This document shows, one piece after another, positions 1 to 5,841 of a stretch of DNA of 13,028 nucleotides. The stretch covers positions 1 through 13,028 of the forward strand of contig JABJKL010000170.1 of NCBI GenBank assembly GCA_018660405.1. Direction: 5' to 3'. A program made the position numbers and the translations under genes. Below the pieces are notes generated by a model that saw only the letters and a list, made by a program, of their open reading frames with translations, was not told where the DNA came from and did not search any database. This DNA is from Pseudomonadota bacterium. Lineage in GTDB: Bacteria > Pseudomonadota > Gammaproteobacteria > Arenicellales > Arenicellaceae. Position 1 is the stretch's first letter. Every line of letters begins with the position of its first letter.

Positions 1-2
1 GC

Positions 3-371
3 GCAGAAAGCGCAGAGGCAACCTTGTTCGAAGCCCATGCTGCTTATCAAAGTGGTTCAGGATTTGGTTTGCGTGCACTATATGCGGTATGGAACGTCGA
101 TGGTGCTACCGCTGAAGCTATCGGTCGTGACAAACAGGAGGGATTTTATATTGAGCCATCTTTTCGCATTAGTGACAAGTTAGGTTTGTTTGCCCGCTAC
201 AGTGAGTGGAACAACGAAGCTGGCCTGTCTTCAACCAAGGCAACTACACAATTTGACGTAGGAGTTAACTGGTGGTTGCACGAAAACGTTGTTCTCAAGT
301 TCGATTATGAGAACCAGGGTGGTCGCAAGGACGCAGATGGATTCAATCTAGGTCTGGGGTTTCAGTATTAA
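3..371 (+). CDS. Outer-membrane porin, C-terminal fragment
   Basis: This is the 3' end of a gene that begins before the window. The frame is open from the first complete codon at base 3, so the TTG at 24 is not a convincing start. About 122 residues remain. They alternate polar and hydrophobic residues with many aromatics (for example GVNWWLHENVVLKFDYE), as in transmembrane beta-strands. The protein ends in GLGFQY, and a terminal aromatic residue is the usual signal for the BAM outer-membrane assembly machinery. The repeat of strand, turn and strand and the ending resemble the phosphate-selective OprO/OprP and related porin families, but substrate cannot be read from this piece. The next gene follows after about 40 bases on the same strand, so this porin probably heads or belongs to the FMN-binding/PepSY operon. 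Porin-like barrel: fairly sure. Exact family: unsure. Confidence 0.75.
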   Translation, partial: AESAEATLFEAHAAYQSGSGFGLRALYAVWNVDGATAEAIGRDKQEGFYIEPSFRISDKLGLFARYSEWNNEAGLSSTKATTQFDVGVNWWLHENVVLKFDYENQGGRKDADGFNLGLGFQY

Positions 372-411
372 GGACGCGTTAAATAAGCGAACAAGCGCTC
401 AAAAGCCAGCC

Positions 412-957
412 ATGTTTGGTGGCCGGTTTTTGGTGTTACTGGTTTGTGCAGGTTTTTTGATTGTACCAACGCCTTTGTTCGCGAATGATAATCTGGCCGA
501 TGAACAAAGCAGCTATCTTGGCAGAGTTTTTGGAAGCGCGGTGCCGCTACCGAAAACGCTATGGTTGAAGGAAGATTTGAAGGAGCAGGTCGTCGATATT
601 TTGCAGCATACACCGGGTTTCCTTAGAGCGAGGTATTGGTCCGATGGCACCACATATGTTTGGGTACTCGATGAGATAGGCAAAACGCAAGCTATTACAT
701 TTGCCGTGAGGGTGGCGGCCGATCGCATAGAAGAGCTTGATGTGTTGGCTTTTCGAGAATCTCGTGGTTGGGAAATCAAACATGATTTTTACACGGAGCA
801 GTTCATAGGTGTGGGTGTGAACGACGACCTGAATCTGGATAAACCTATAGACGGAATTACAGGTGCGACTTTGTCGGTAAGGGCCAGCAAAAAAGTCGCG
901 CAAATGGCGTTATTATTTACTCGCTACGTTCATAAGGACATTGCACTCGCGCAATGA
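412..957 (+). CDS. Periplasmic FMN-binding domain protein (covalent flavin carrier)
   Basis: The protein has 181 residues. Residues 1-24 form a signal peptide (hydrophobic core LVLLVCAGFLIV, likely cleavage after LFA), so it works in the periplasm or tethered to the inner membrane. The key motif is D147-G-I-T-G-A-T153, matching the Dxx(s/t)gAT site at which ApbE flavin transferase attaches FMN to the last Thr, as in NqrC and RnfG. The C-terminal placement of the motif fits FMN-binding domains (FMN_bind family). It carries no haem or iron-sulfur motif. The gene overlaps the PepSY membrane gene by ATGA, implying translational coupling and a shared job, probably moving electrons across or outside the inner membrane. 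No apbE lies in the window. No strong ribosome site precedes the ATG. Family is firm; electron donor and acceptor are unknown. Confidence 0.85.
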   Translation: MFGGRFLVLLVCAGFLIVPTPLFANDNLADEQSSYLGRVFGSAVPLPKTLWLKEDLKEQVVDILQHTPGFLRARYWSDGTTYVWVLDEIGKTQAITFAVRVAADRIEELDVLAFRESRGWEIKHDFYTEQFIGVGVNDDLNLDKPIDGITGATLSVRASKKVAQMALLFTRYVHKDIALAQ

Positions 958-1733
958 ACTTGAGGAATAGTGACCGGTGGGTTCCGCGCCGAAGATCCAC
1001 CAGGAACCTTATCAAGGCCCATTCGCTTATCGGGTTATTTTCCGCGGCACTGGTAGTTGTTCTGGTTATAACCGGGTGGGCGCTAAATCATAATGATGGC
1101 CTGGCCCTCGGCGCTCGGCATATCAAGAATGACTGGATTCTGGATTTGTATCGGATTAGCGAAAAGCCTGGCGTTCAGGAGATATCATCACAAGGTTTGG
1201 TGTTGGCAACTATCGACGATGCCGTTTTTCTTGATGCGATATTCCTTCTCAGCACCGATGATACATTGCTTGGAATAGCTTCTTATAATGATGTGGCGCA
1301 TGTGTTCTCCTCGTCATTGGTAAGAATGTATACCGAACAAGGGGAGCTGATAGAAACCGCCATACTACCGGCTACCATATCGGCAGTAGGGGCGCTAATT
1401 GATAGCACCTTAGTGCTGGAGTTAGAAGGCGGTGGCATAACAGGATTAAGTCTTGTTTCGTTCCAGTTGGAATTACCGTCAACAAGTTTACCAACCAGGT
1501 GGCAAGCGTTCGCTAAAAGAGATAACCCGAGTTACCCTTCAATAGTTGCCGGGTGGCGGGAGCGCCGCCTAACGCTTGAACAAGCCTTACTGGATATACA
1601 CAGCGGTCGGATATTCGGCTCTATTGGCGTTTGGTTGGTTGACCTGTTTGGATTATTGTTACTCGTGCTCGCATCAACCGGGTTGATAGTTCGGTTTCGC
1701 CGCAGACGACGACGCTCACATCAAATCAGATAA
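954..1733 (+). CDS. PepSY-associated two-helix inner-membrane protein
   Basis: The protein has 259 residues. A basic N-terminus (RRRSTRN) is followed by a first membrane helix at about 24-44 within IKAHSLIGLFSAAL..ITGWALNH. A periplasmic domain of about 165 residues comes next, then a second helix at about 224-246 after LLDIHSGRIFG, and an arginine-rich cytoplasmic tail (RFRRRRRR). His23, His46 and His216 sit at the helix borders, as in PepSY_TM-type proteins that pass electrons or bind haem; the last point is inference. This arrangement and the 4-base overlap with the FMN-binding gene suggest a membrane partner that feeds or anchors the flavoprotein. The 3' end overlaps the converging gene on the other strand by 18 bases, leaving no room for a separate terminator. 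Function beyond the family level is not known to me. Confidence 0.75.
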   Translation: MNLRNSDRWVPRRRSTRNLIKAHSLIGLFSAALVVVLVITGWALNHNDGLALGARHIKNDWILDLYRISEKPGVQEISSQGLVLATIDDAVFLDAIFLLSTDDTLLGIASYNDVAHVFSSSLVRMYTEQGELIETAILPATISAVGALIDSTLVLELEGGGITGLSLVSFQLELPSTSLPTRWQAFAKRDNPSYPSIVAGWRERRLTLEQALLDIHSGRIFGSIGVWLVDLFGLLLLVLASTGLIVRFRRRRRRSHQIR

Positions 1734-2534
1734 CGAGGGCAGCTGCTCTTCGGTATAGCCCTCAGGTAGCGCAGTGGTTCCTGCAGGCAAAGATTCGTCG
1801 CTTACGCCAATAATGTTTATCGAGTTACTCTCACTTGTTAATTTTGTGCCTTGAATGATGAGATTATTGGTTTCCATTTCCCCAAACGAAGGTATATTTC
1901 CACCCAGCATACCGCTGAATTGTTCGGCCTTACTGGCCATCTTGAAGGTAAAATTTTGCATGCCGATCAGCGCCAGGAAGTCGGCCTCGGTAACTCCGAT
2001 GTTATTACCTTTGCTGAAGCATACTTTGGCGATGGTTTCACCTGCCTGAATCACATCATTAATAGTGCATGCAATGCCACCATATTCAGCGTTGCCCGTT
2101 GCCTGTAGAGTCGGCGCAGCAGGTTCCGCTTTTGCTTGCATGTCTCCCAGTCCCAAGCCGCCCATCAGGGCTTCCATTTGTGCCCGTTCATCTGCCGACA
2201 TATTGGCCATTTGTTCGGCAAGTTGCTGTTGAATTATCGATGCCATACCACCCACCTGACCTACAAGGTTATCGATCACTTGTTCCGTTAGATGCATCAC
2301 CGTTCTATTGTTGTGATCGACCACATACATGGTGCCGGAAGCCGCTTCGAAGATTATGTCCGTGCGTTCGTTATTGGCTTCTTTAATCAACACTCTGCCG
2401 TTTTGCACATAGGCCGAGTGAGCACCGACCAAAACGTCAGGGTCATCGGAATAAGTAATAATTGCGTCGGCATAAGAATATCCGGCTACCGTCGCCAATA
2501 GGATAAAGCCGCTTATCATTCGTATACGTTTCAT
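1716..2534 (-). CDS. Exported protein of unknown function (DUF4412-like)
   Basis: The protein has 272 residues. Residues 1-22 are a signal peptide (basic MKRIR, hydrophobic ISGFILLATVAG, cleavage near SYA|DA), so it is periplasmic or secreted. The first 90 mature residues look like beta-strands (..GRVLIKEANNERTDIIFEAASGTMYVVDHNNRTVMHL). A Met/Gln-rich helical stretch follows at about 92-135 (QQQLAEQMANMSADERAQMEALM), then a low-complexity linker. A second folded part holds Cys156 and Cys172, which could form a disulfide. The end contains LPEGYTEEQLP, reminiscent of the PaGY motif closing DUF4412-type proteins; this match is from memory and weak. The ATG at 2534 is preceded by GGGAAAC as a poor ribosome site. 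It is transcribed away from lgt and converges on the PepSY gene. No enzymatic motif is visible. Confidence 0.7.
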   Translation of the reverse strand: MKRIRMISGFILLATVAGYSYADAIITYSDDPDVLVGAHSAYVQNGRVLIKEANNERTDIIFEAASGTMYVVDHNNRTVMHLTEQVIDNLVGQVGGMASIIQQQLAEQMANMSADERAQMEALMGGLGLGDMQAKAEPAAPTLQATGNAEYGGIACTINDVIQAGETIAKVCFSKGNNIGVTEADFLALIGMQNFTFKMASKAEQFSGMLGGNIPSFGEMETNNLIIQGTKLTSESNSINIIGVSDESLPAGTTALPEGYTEEQLPSLSDLM

Positions 2535-2547
2535 GCTTGTTTCCCGT

Positions 2548-2569
2548 CGTTTATATACCGTTTATATAC
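2548..2569. repeat. Perfect 11-bp tandem repeat in promoter region
   Basis: CGTTTATATAC occurs twice with no gap, at 2548-2558 and 2559-2569. On the minus strand each copy reads GTATATAAACG and contains a TATAAA hexamer, so each could supply a -10 element for the exported-protein gene starting at 2534. The repeat is seen directly; a regulatory role is inferred from position. Confidence 0.8.
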
Positions 2570-2588
2570 AAAGAGCACCAGTGCTCAA
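2561..2588 (-). promoter_or_regulatory. Candidate sigma70 promoter for the 1716-2534 gene
   Basis: On the minus strand TTGAGC (2588-2583) is followed after 16 bases by TATAAA (2566-2561), the -10 lying in the second copy of the tandem repeat. Transcription would begin about 20 bases before the ATG at 2534. The dyad at 2573-2586 overlaps the -35 and spacer, so a regulator bound there would block it. The -35 matches only four of six consensus bases. Confidence 0.4.
2573..2586. promoter_or_regulatory. Dyad, candidate operator 1
   Basis: GAGCAC-CA-GTGCTC has 6-base perfect arms around a 2-base centre. The loop is too short for an RNA hairpin, so a DNA-binding dimer site is more likely. It lies over the -35/spacer of the leftward promoter candidate. 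No regulator family is recognised. Confidence 0.4.
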
Positions 2589-2594
2589 ACCAAA

Positions 2595-2610
2595 CTGGTT
2601 GGACAACCAG
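2595..2610. promoter_or_regulatory. Dyad, candidate operator 2
   Basis: CTGGTTG-GA-CAACCAG has perfect 7-base arms around 2 bases. It starts 8 bases after the first dyad and lies between the divergent genes, about 50 bases before the lgt -10 candidate. The two dyads do not share sequence, so they could be sites for two different proteins. Confidence 0.4.
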
Positions 2611-2658
2611 AGCATAGCAAATTTTACTGTTGTTGCTACAGCCCCCCCCAAGTTTCCG

Positions 2659-2664
2659 TATAAT
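2659..2664 (+). promoter_or_regulatory. Candidate -10 element for lgt
   Basis: A consensus TATAAT lies 31 bases before the lgt ATG. No good -35 sits 16-18 bases upstream: that stretch reads CTACAG, and TTGCTA at 2633-2638 is 20 bases away. An 8-C run at 2642-2649 lies in the spacer. Supported by the -10 only. Confidence 0.4.
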
Positions 2665-2695
2665 CTCTTTTTCTCTCCACCCGGAATTTGTTGCC

Positions 2696-3475
2696 ATGAA
2701 TTATCCAGAAATAGACCCGGTTGCCTTACAGATAGGGCCCATCGCCATACATTGGTACGGACTGATGTATCTGTTGAGTTTTTTATTAGTTTACCTGTTA
2801 GGCAACTATCGAGCGAAACAGCCGGGTAGCGGCTGGAACAAAGAACAAGTATCTGATCTGGTTTTTTTTAGTGCCCTGGGGGTCGTATTGGGAGGGCGTT
2901 TGGGCTACGCGCTATTTTATAATTTTGCGTCGTACGCGGATAACCCACTTAACATTTTGAAAGTGTGGGAAGGCGGTATGTCTTTCCACGGTGGTCTGAT
3001 TGGCGTCACTGTTGCCACGATGTTGTTTGCGCGCAGTCGAGGCAAAACATTTTTGCAGGTGGCCGATTTCGCTGCGGTTCTGGCTCCGGTTGGTTTATTT
3101 TTAGGGCGTATCGCGAACTTTATTAATCAGGAATTATGGGGGCGAGTGACAGATATGCCATGGGGAATAATTTTTCCTTTGGCGGGTACGCAGCCAAGGC
3201 ATCCGTCTATGCTTTATGAGGCTTTGCTCGAAGGAATCGTATTGTTCGCGATATTGTGGTGGTTCTCTTCAAGCAAGCGGTCGGCGGGCAAAGTTGCCGG
3301 ATTATTTTTGTGGGTGTATGGTGCGTTTAGGTTTCTGGTGGAGTTTGTACGAGAACCAGACGCGCATATTGGCTTTCTTGCGGGGGATTGGTTCACTACC
3401 GGGCATTTGTTATGTCTACCAATGATGGCTATTGGTTTGTGGTTATTGCTAAAACGTAGTTCTATAAATCCATGA
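2696..3475 (+). CDS. lgt: Prolipoprotein diacylglyceryl transferase
   Basis: This inner-membrane enzyme moves a diacylglyceryl group from phosphatidylglycerol to the lipobox cysteine of prolipoproteins, the first step of lipoprotein maturation. The protein has 259 residues with about seven hydrophobic segments. The family motifs are present: FHGGLIG with the essential His98, the Lgt signature GRIANFINQELWGR (Arg138, Asn141, Asn144, Glu146), and FRFLVEFVREPD (Arg212, Glu216, Arg219). I take ATG 2696 because MNYPEIDPVALQIGPIAIHWYG is the usual N-terminus. A longer reading from 2630 would add 22 atypical residues that cover the promoter region. A weak GGAA site lies about 9 bases upstream. It is not followed by thyA, its common neighbour in other Gammaproteobacteria, but by an exported-protein gene. 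Confidence 0.97.
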   Translation: MNYPEIDPVALQIGPIAIHWYGLMYLLSFLLVYLLGNYRAKQPGSGWNKEQVSDLVFFSALGVVLGGRLGYALFYNFASYADNPLNILKVWEGGMSFHGGLIGVTVATMLFARSRGKTFLQVADFAAVLAPVGLFLGRIANFINQELWGRVTDMPWGIIFPLAGTQPRHPSMLYEALLEGIVLFAILWWFSSSKRSAGKVAGLFLWVYGAFRFLVEFVREPDAHIGFLAGDWFTTGHLLCLPMMAIGLWLLLKRSSINP

Positions 3476-3559
3476 AAAAGCACCTCGATATGGCAAAGCT
3501 TGAATTTCAATCTGACATGTCCAATATTAATAGATCTGTCCTTAAAAAGAGTAATTGAC

Positions 3560-4198
3560 TTGATCATTGGAAAACGCAGTTTTTGGGCGCATTTGAGCTT
3601 TTTGTTTGTGAGCGCGCTATTGTTGGGGCAAGGCGTGTTGGGGCAAGGCGCTTGGGCTCAGATTGCCAAGTGTCAGGATGCGAGTGGAAAATGGCACTAT
3701 GGAAATTTCGCGGCCGATGTATGCGCTCAATCTGACATCACGCACATGGATGAGCAAGGCAATATTGTGGGGCAGGATAGCCGACCACTAACCGACGCTG
3801 AACAACTACAAATCGAGAAGGAAGCGGAGCTAGAAGCTCGGGTTCAGGCGGGCATTGATTCAGAGCAAGCTGAGCGAGAACGGATTCTCAGGATTTATGA
3901 CAGCGAGCAAGGTATTTTGCGGATGAGAGACAGGAAGCTGGAGAGTATTAAGCTGCAAATTGCAGGCTTGGATATTTTGTTGCGACAACGTAAAAGCCGA
4001 TTAGAGCAAGTCGTTCAAAACCTTGCCACCACAGTTCCCGAAGCTACCGGCCTTATAGAGAGGTTGGGTGAAGAGCAGGCGGTGTTGATTTCTGAGATAA
4101 GCGCGTGCGAAACTGCGGTCGTTGATGCTCAGCACAGTATTGCTGAGATGCAAACGTATTTTCAGAGAGAAATGGCTACATACAGGAAATATAACTGA
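3560..4198 (+). CDS. Exported DUF4124-like protein with coiled coil
   Basis: The frame has no usable ATG before its conserved part. I choose TTG at 3560, with AAGAG 8 bases upstream, which puts a signal peptide directly at the N-terminus (basic start, hydrophobic FLFVSALLLG, cleavage near AWA|Q) and gives 212 residues. TTG at 3500 is the alternative and would add 20 residues. The mature protein starts with IAKCQDASGKWHYGN..ADVC, like the DUF4124 module found at the N-terminus of many periplasmic proteins, with two Cys. From about residue 75 to the end it is charged and helical, rich in Glu, Gln, Arg and Leu, and probably a coiled coil. The signal peptide contains a duplicated LGQG segment. 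Function is unknown; a periplasmic structural or binding role is only a guess. Confidence 0.7.
   Translation: MIIGKRSFWAHLSFLFVSALLLGQGVLGQGAWAQIAKCQDASGKWHYGNFAADVCAQSDITHMDEQGNIVGQDSRPLTDAEQLQIEKEAELEARVQAGIDSEQAERERILRIYDSEQGILRMRDRKLESIKLQIAGLDILLRQRKSRLEQVVQNLATTVPEATGLIERLGEEQAVLISEISACETAVVDAQHSIAEMQTYFQREMATYRKYN
3621..3650 (+). repeat. 15-bp perfect tandem duplication in a signal peptide
   Basis: TGTTGGGGCAAGGCG is present twice head to tail (3621-3635, 3636-3650). Being five codons long it keeps the frame and encodes the doubled LGQG of LLGQGVLGQGAWA just before the cleavage site. This suggests a recent replication-slippage event or a length-variable signal peptide. Confidence 0.85.
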
Positions 4199-4241
4199 TT
4201 CTCGCGGCGTATATTTTTAGTCGGTAATTTTGTAGAGTCTC

Positions 4242-5147
4242 GTGATTTCTTCAAGGTCTCCAGCATCGTCCGTTCTGGTAGATGCCAGCATCTATATTTT
4301 TCGAGCCTGGTTTTCGATACCGGACTCTATGACCGATCATGAAGGGTTTCCGGTCAATGCCGCGTATGGGTTTGCACGGTTTTTAACCGAGCTGACCGAG
4401 CATGCGCGATGCAGGAATATGGCAGTTGTATTTGACGAGAGTTTGTCGCAGTCGTTTCGGAACGAAATTTATACCCCATATAAAGCCAATCGCGAACCCG
4501 CTCCGGAGAACTTGAAGCGCCAGTTTTCGCTGTGTCGCCGGTTTGCTGAAGCCGCAGGGTTAGCTTGCTTTTCGCATCCCCGTTACGAGGCCGATGATGT
4601 AATAGCCACATTGGCTCGTTTGCATCGTGCGGCCGATCAACCGGTTACGATTGTGACGGGAGACAAAGATTTGGCGCAGGTGCTATCGAAGGGTGATGTG
4701 TGGTGGGATTTTTCACGCAAGCTGGAGCACGATACCGACGGCGTAAAAGAAAAGTTTGGTGTATACCCGAACCAAATAGCAGACTATCTGGGATTGGTTG
4801 GTGATGCAGTCGATAATATTCCAGGTGTACCGGGTATTGGCCCGAAAAAGGCTGCTGGAATATTAAGCGAATACAGCAATCTCGATAGCGTTTATGAGAA
4901 TTTGCACCGACTGCTTGATTTGCCCATTCGAGGCGCAAAAACACTGGGCGCGACGCTTGCCGAAAATAAAGAGATCGCCTATTTGTCCAGGCAGCTGGCG
5001 ACCGTAGAGTATGAGATTGACATTGCAGATCCAGATATTACGCGAAGCGCTCCAGAGCACCGGGCTTTGGAAGAGGTGATTGATTTAATGGGGGGGCGGG
5101 GTAGAGGATTGGCAGATCGCCTTAGGCATAGTTATACACAAATATAA
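4242..5147 (+). CDS. 5'-3' exonuclease / flap endonuclease (PIN and H3TH domains)
   Basis: The protein has 301 residues and resembles the N-terminal nuclease domain of DNA polymerase I, standing alone. It should remove 5' flaps or RNA primers. The metal-binding acids are all visible: Asp14 (LVDAS), Asp65 (VFDES), Glu116/Asp118/Asp119 (YEADD), Asp141/Asp143 (TGDKD) and Asp188/Asp191 (GDAVDNIPG). The helix-three-turn-helix GVPGIGPKKAA follows, and the arch carries YTPYKANRE. From memory, E. coli Xni (ExoIX, about 250 residues) has lost the GDxxDN pair, so this protein is nearer to a full FEN than to Xni; I therefore give no symbol. GTG 4242 is the start: an in-frame TAG lies at 4233-4235 and no ATG precedes the first motif. 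A G7-C-G4 run near the 3' end encodes GGRGRG. Confidence 0.92.
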   Translation: MISSRSPASSVLVDASIYIFRAWFSIPDSMTDHEGFPVNAAYGFARFLTELTEHARCRNMAVVFDESLSQSFRNEIYTPYKANREPAPENLKRQFSLCRRFAEAAGLACFSHPRYEADDVIATLARLHRAADQPVTIVTGDKDLAQVLSKGDVWWDFSRKLEHDTDGVKEKFGVYPNQIADYLGLVGDAVDNIPGVPGIGPKKAAGILSEYSNLDSVYENLHRLLDLPIRGAKTLGATLAENKEIAYLSRQLATVEYEIDIADPDITRSAPEHRALEEVIDLMGGRGRGLADRLRHSYTQI

Positions 5148-5181
5148 TGGCTGCTAGTATTACGTTCAATATGAGTTTGCT

Positions 5182-5262
5182 TGATACCTGAATAACCGTC
5201 GCCAGCAGGGAGCTGGCGTCGAGCCCCCATGGATGGGTTCGCGGCGTGTTATTCAGGTATCA
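5182..5262. repeat. 81-bp nested palindrome, probable dispersed structured repeat
   Basis: TGATACCTGAATAAC (5182-5196) is perfectly inverted at 5248-5262, giving a 15-bp outer stem. Inside are two further hairpins: CGCCAGC/GCTGGCG (5200-5206 with 5212-5218, 5-base loop) and GAGCCC/GGGTTC (5221-5226 with 5235-5240, one G-T pair, 8-base loop holding CCATGG). Either RNA strand would fold as a three-way junction. It sits between converging genes, 34 bases after the exonuclease stop and 24 bases past the NUDIX stop. No T-tract follows either arm, so it is not a classical intrinsic terminator, but it may stop transcription or protect 3' ends as REP-like elements do. Sequences with a CCCCCATGGATGGG core are familiar to me from intergenic repeats of marine Gammaproteobacteria; this is recollection. 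Only one copy is in the window. Confidence 0.75.
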
Positions 5263-5286
5263 GGCGTGAGCTTAGTGGCGAAATCG

Positions 5287-5820
5287 TTAAGTGGATACGT
5301 CTAACAACGTCATAGCTGCCAAAGTCTTGGCGTCCCTTATTTCACCAGCCATTATCATCGATTGAATTTGCTCAATCGAAAACCAATGCGGCTCTAAAAA
5401 TTCATCAGGGTCTGTGGCGGATTTCTGTTCGCTAAGGTTCTCGGCTTTGAAGATCCAGAGCACTTCATTGCAGAATCCGGGCGACGGAATAATGCTACCA
5501 AGCTCAAGCCATGTATCGGCACTAAACCCCGTTTCTTCGGTGAGTTCGCGTTTGGCAGTTTGCAGCGGTGATTCATCGGGTTCCAGACAGCCCGCCGGGA
5601 GTTCCCAGATGTTGTCATCGACTGCGTGACGAAATTGACGGAGCAGGCAAATTTGTTGCTTGGCGTTGATTGCAACGATAACCGCGCCACCGGGGTGGCG
5701 GACAATATCGTAATGGGTGATACGGCCATCGGGCAGGTGCACTTCGTCCCGGTAGAGTGAAATTAAGCGGCCTTTGTGGAGTAGTTTGTGCCGTGCAGGT
5801 GCGTTGTCATTTTTGCTCAC
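5287..5820 (-). CDS. NUDIX hydrolase, ADP-ribose pyrophosphatase-like
   Basis: The protein has 177 residues. A complete Nudix box lies at 77-98 (Gly77, Glu83, Arg91-Glu92-Leu93, Glu95-Glu96, Gly98), which binds the catalytic metals. The surroundings HPGGAVIVAIN, LLRQFRHAVDDNIWELPAG and IIPSPGFCNEVLWIF match the ADP-ribose pyrophosphatase group (NudF-type); a Pro-Gly about 16 residues after the box (Pro114-Gly115) is typical of it. Likely reaction: ADP-ribose to AMP and ribose 5-phosphate, or a similar nucleoside diphosphate sugar. The GTG at 5820 is well fixed by AGGAG six bases upstream. It starts 21 bases after the gpmI stop and is the last gene of the rph-rdgB-gpmI operon. Nudix family certain; substrate inferred. 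Confidence 0.9.
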   Translation of the reverse strand: MSKNDNAPARHKLLHKGRLISLYRDEVHLPDGRITHYDIVRHPGGAVIVAINAKQQICLLRQFRHAVDDNIWELPAGCLEPDESPLQTAKRELTEETGFSADTWLELGSIIPSPGFCNEVLWIFKAENLSEQKSATDPDEFLEPHWFSIEQIQSMIMAGEIRDAKTLAAMTLLDVST

Positions 5821-5826
5821 GCGATG

Positions 5827-5831
5827 CTCCT
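5827..5831 (-). promoter_or_regulatory. Ribosome binding site fixing the NUDIX GTG start
   Basis: On the minus strand AGGAG is followed by CATCGC and then GTG at 5820. This is the clearest Shine-Dalgarno site in the operon and supports the non-ATG start. Confidence 0.7.
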
Positions 5832-5841
5832 GCGGGCCGGG

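Noticed and set aside
368..903. Minus-strand open frames over the FMN-binding gene
   Set aside because: They lack family features, ribosome sites and sensible composition; they are shadows of the plus-strand gene, which has clear motifs.
2630..2695. Upstream extension of lgt (22 residues from 2630)
   Set aside because: The added residues are unlike any Lgt start, cover the C-run and TATAAT, and the conserved N-terminus begins at ATG 2696.
3507..3738. TCAATCTGACAT occurring at 3507-3518 and 3727-3738
   Set aside because: Twelve bases, one copy inside coding sequence, no symmetry or promoter relation; likely coincidence.
5089..5101. G7-C-G4 run as a phase-variation tract or frameshift in the exonuclease gene
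   Set aside because: The frame continues with plausible sequence and stops soon after; a 7-G run alone near the 3' end is not evidence of switching.
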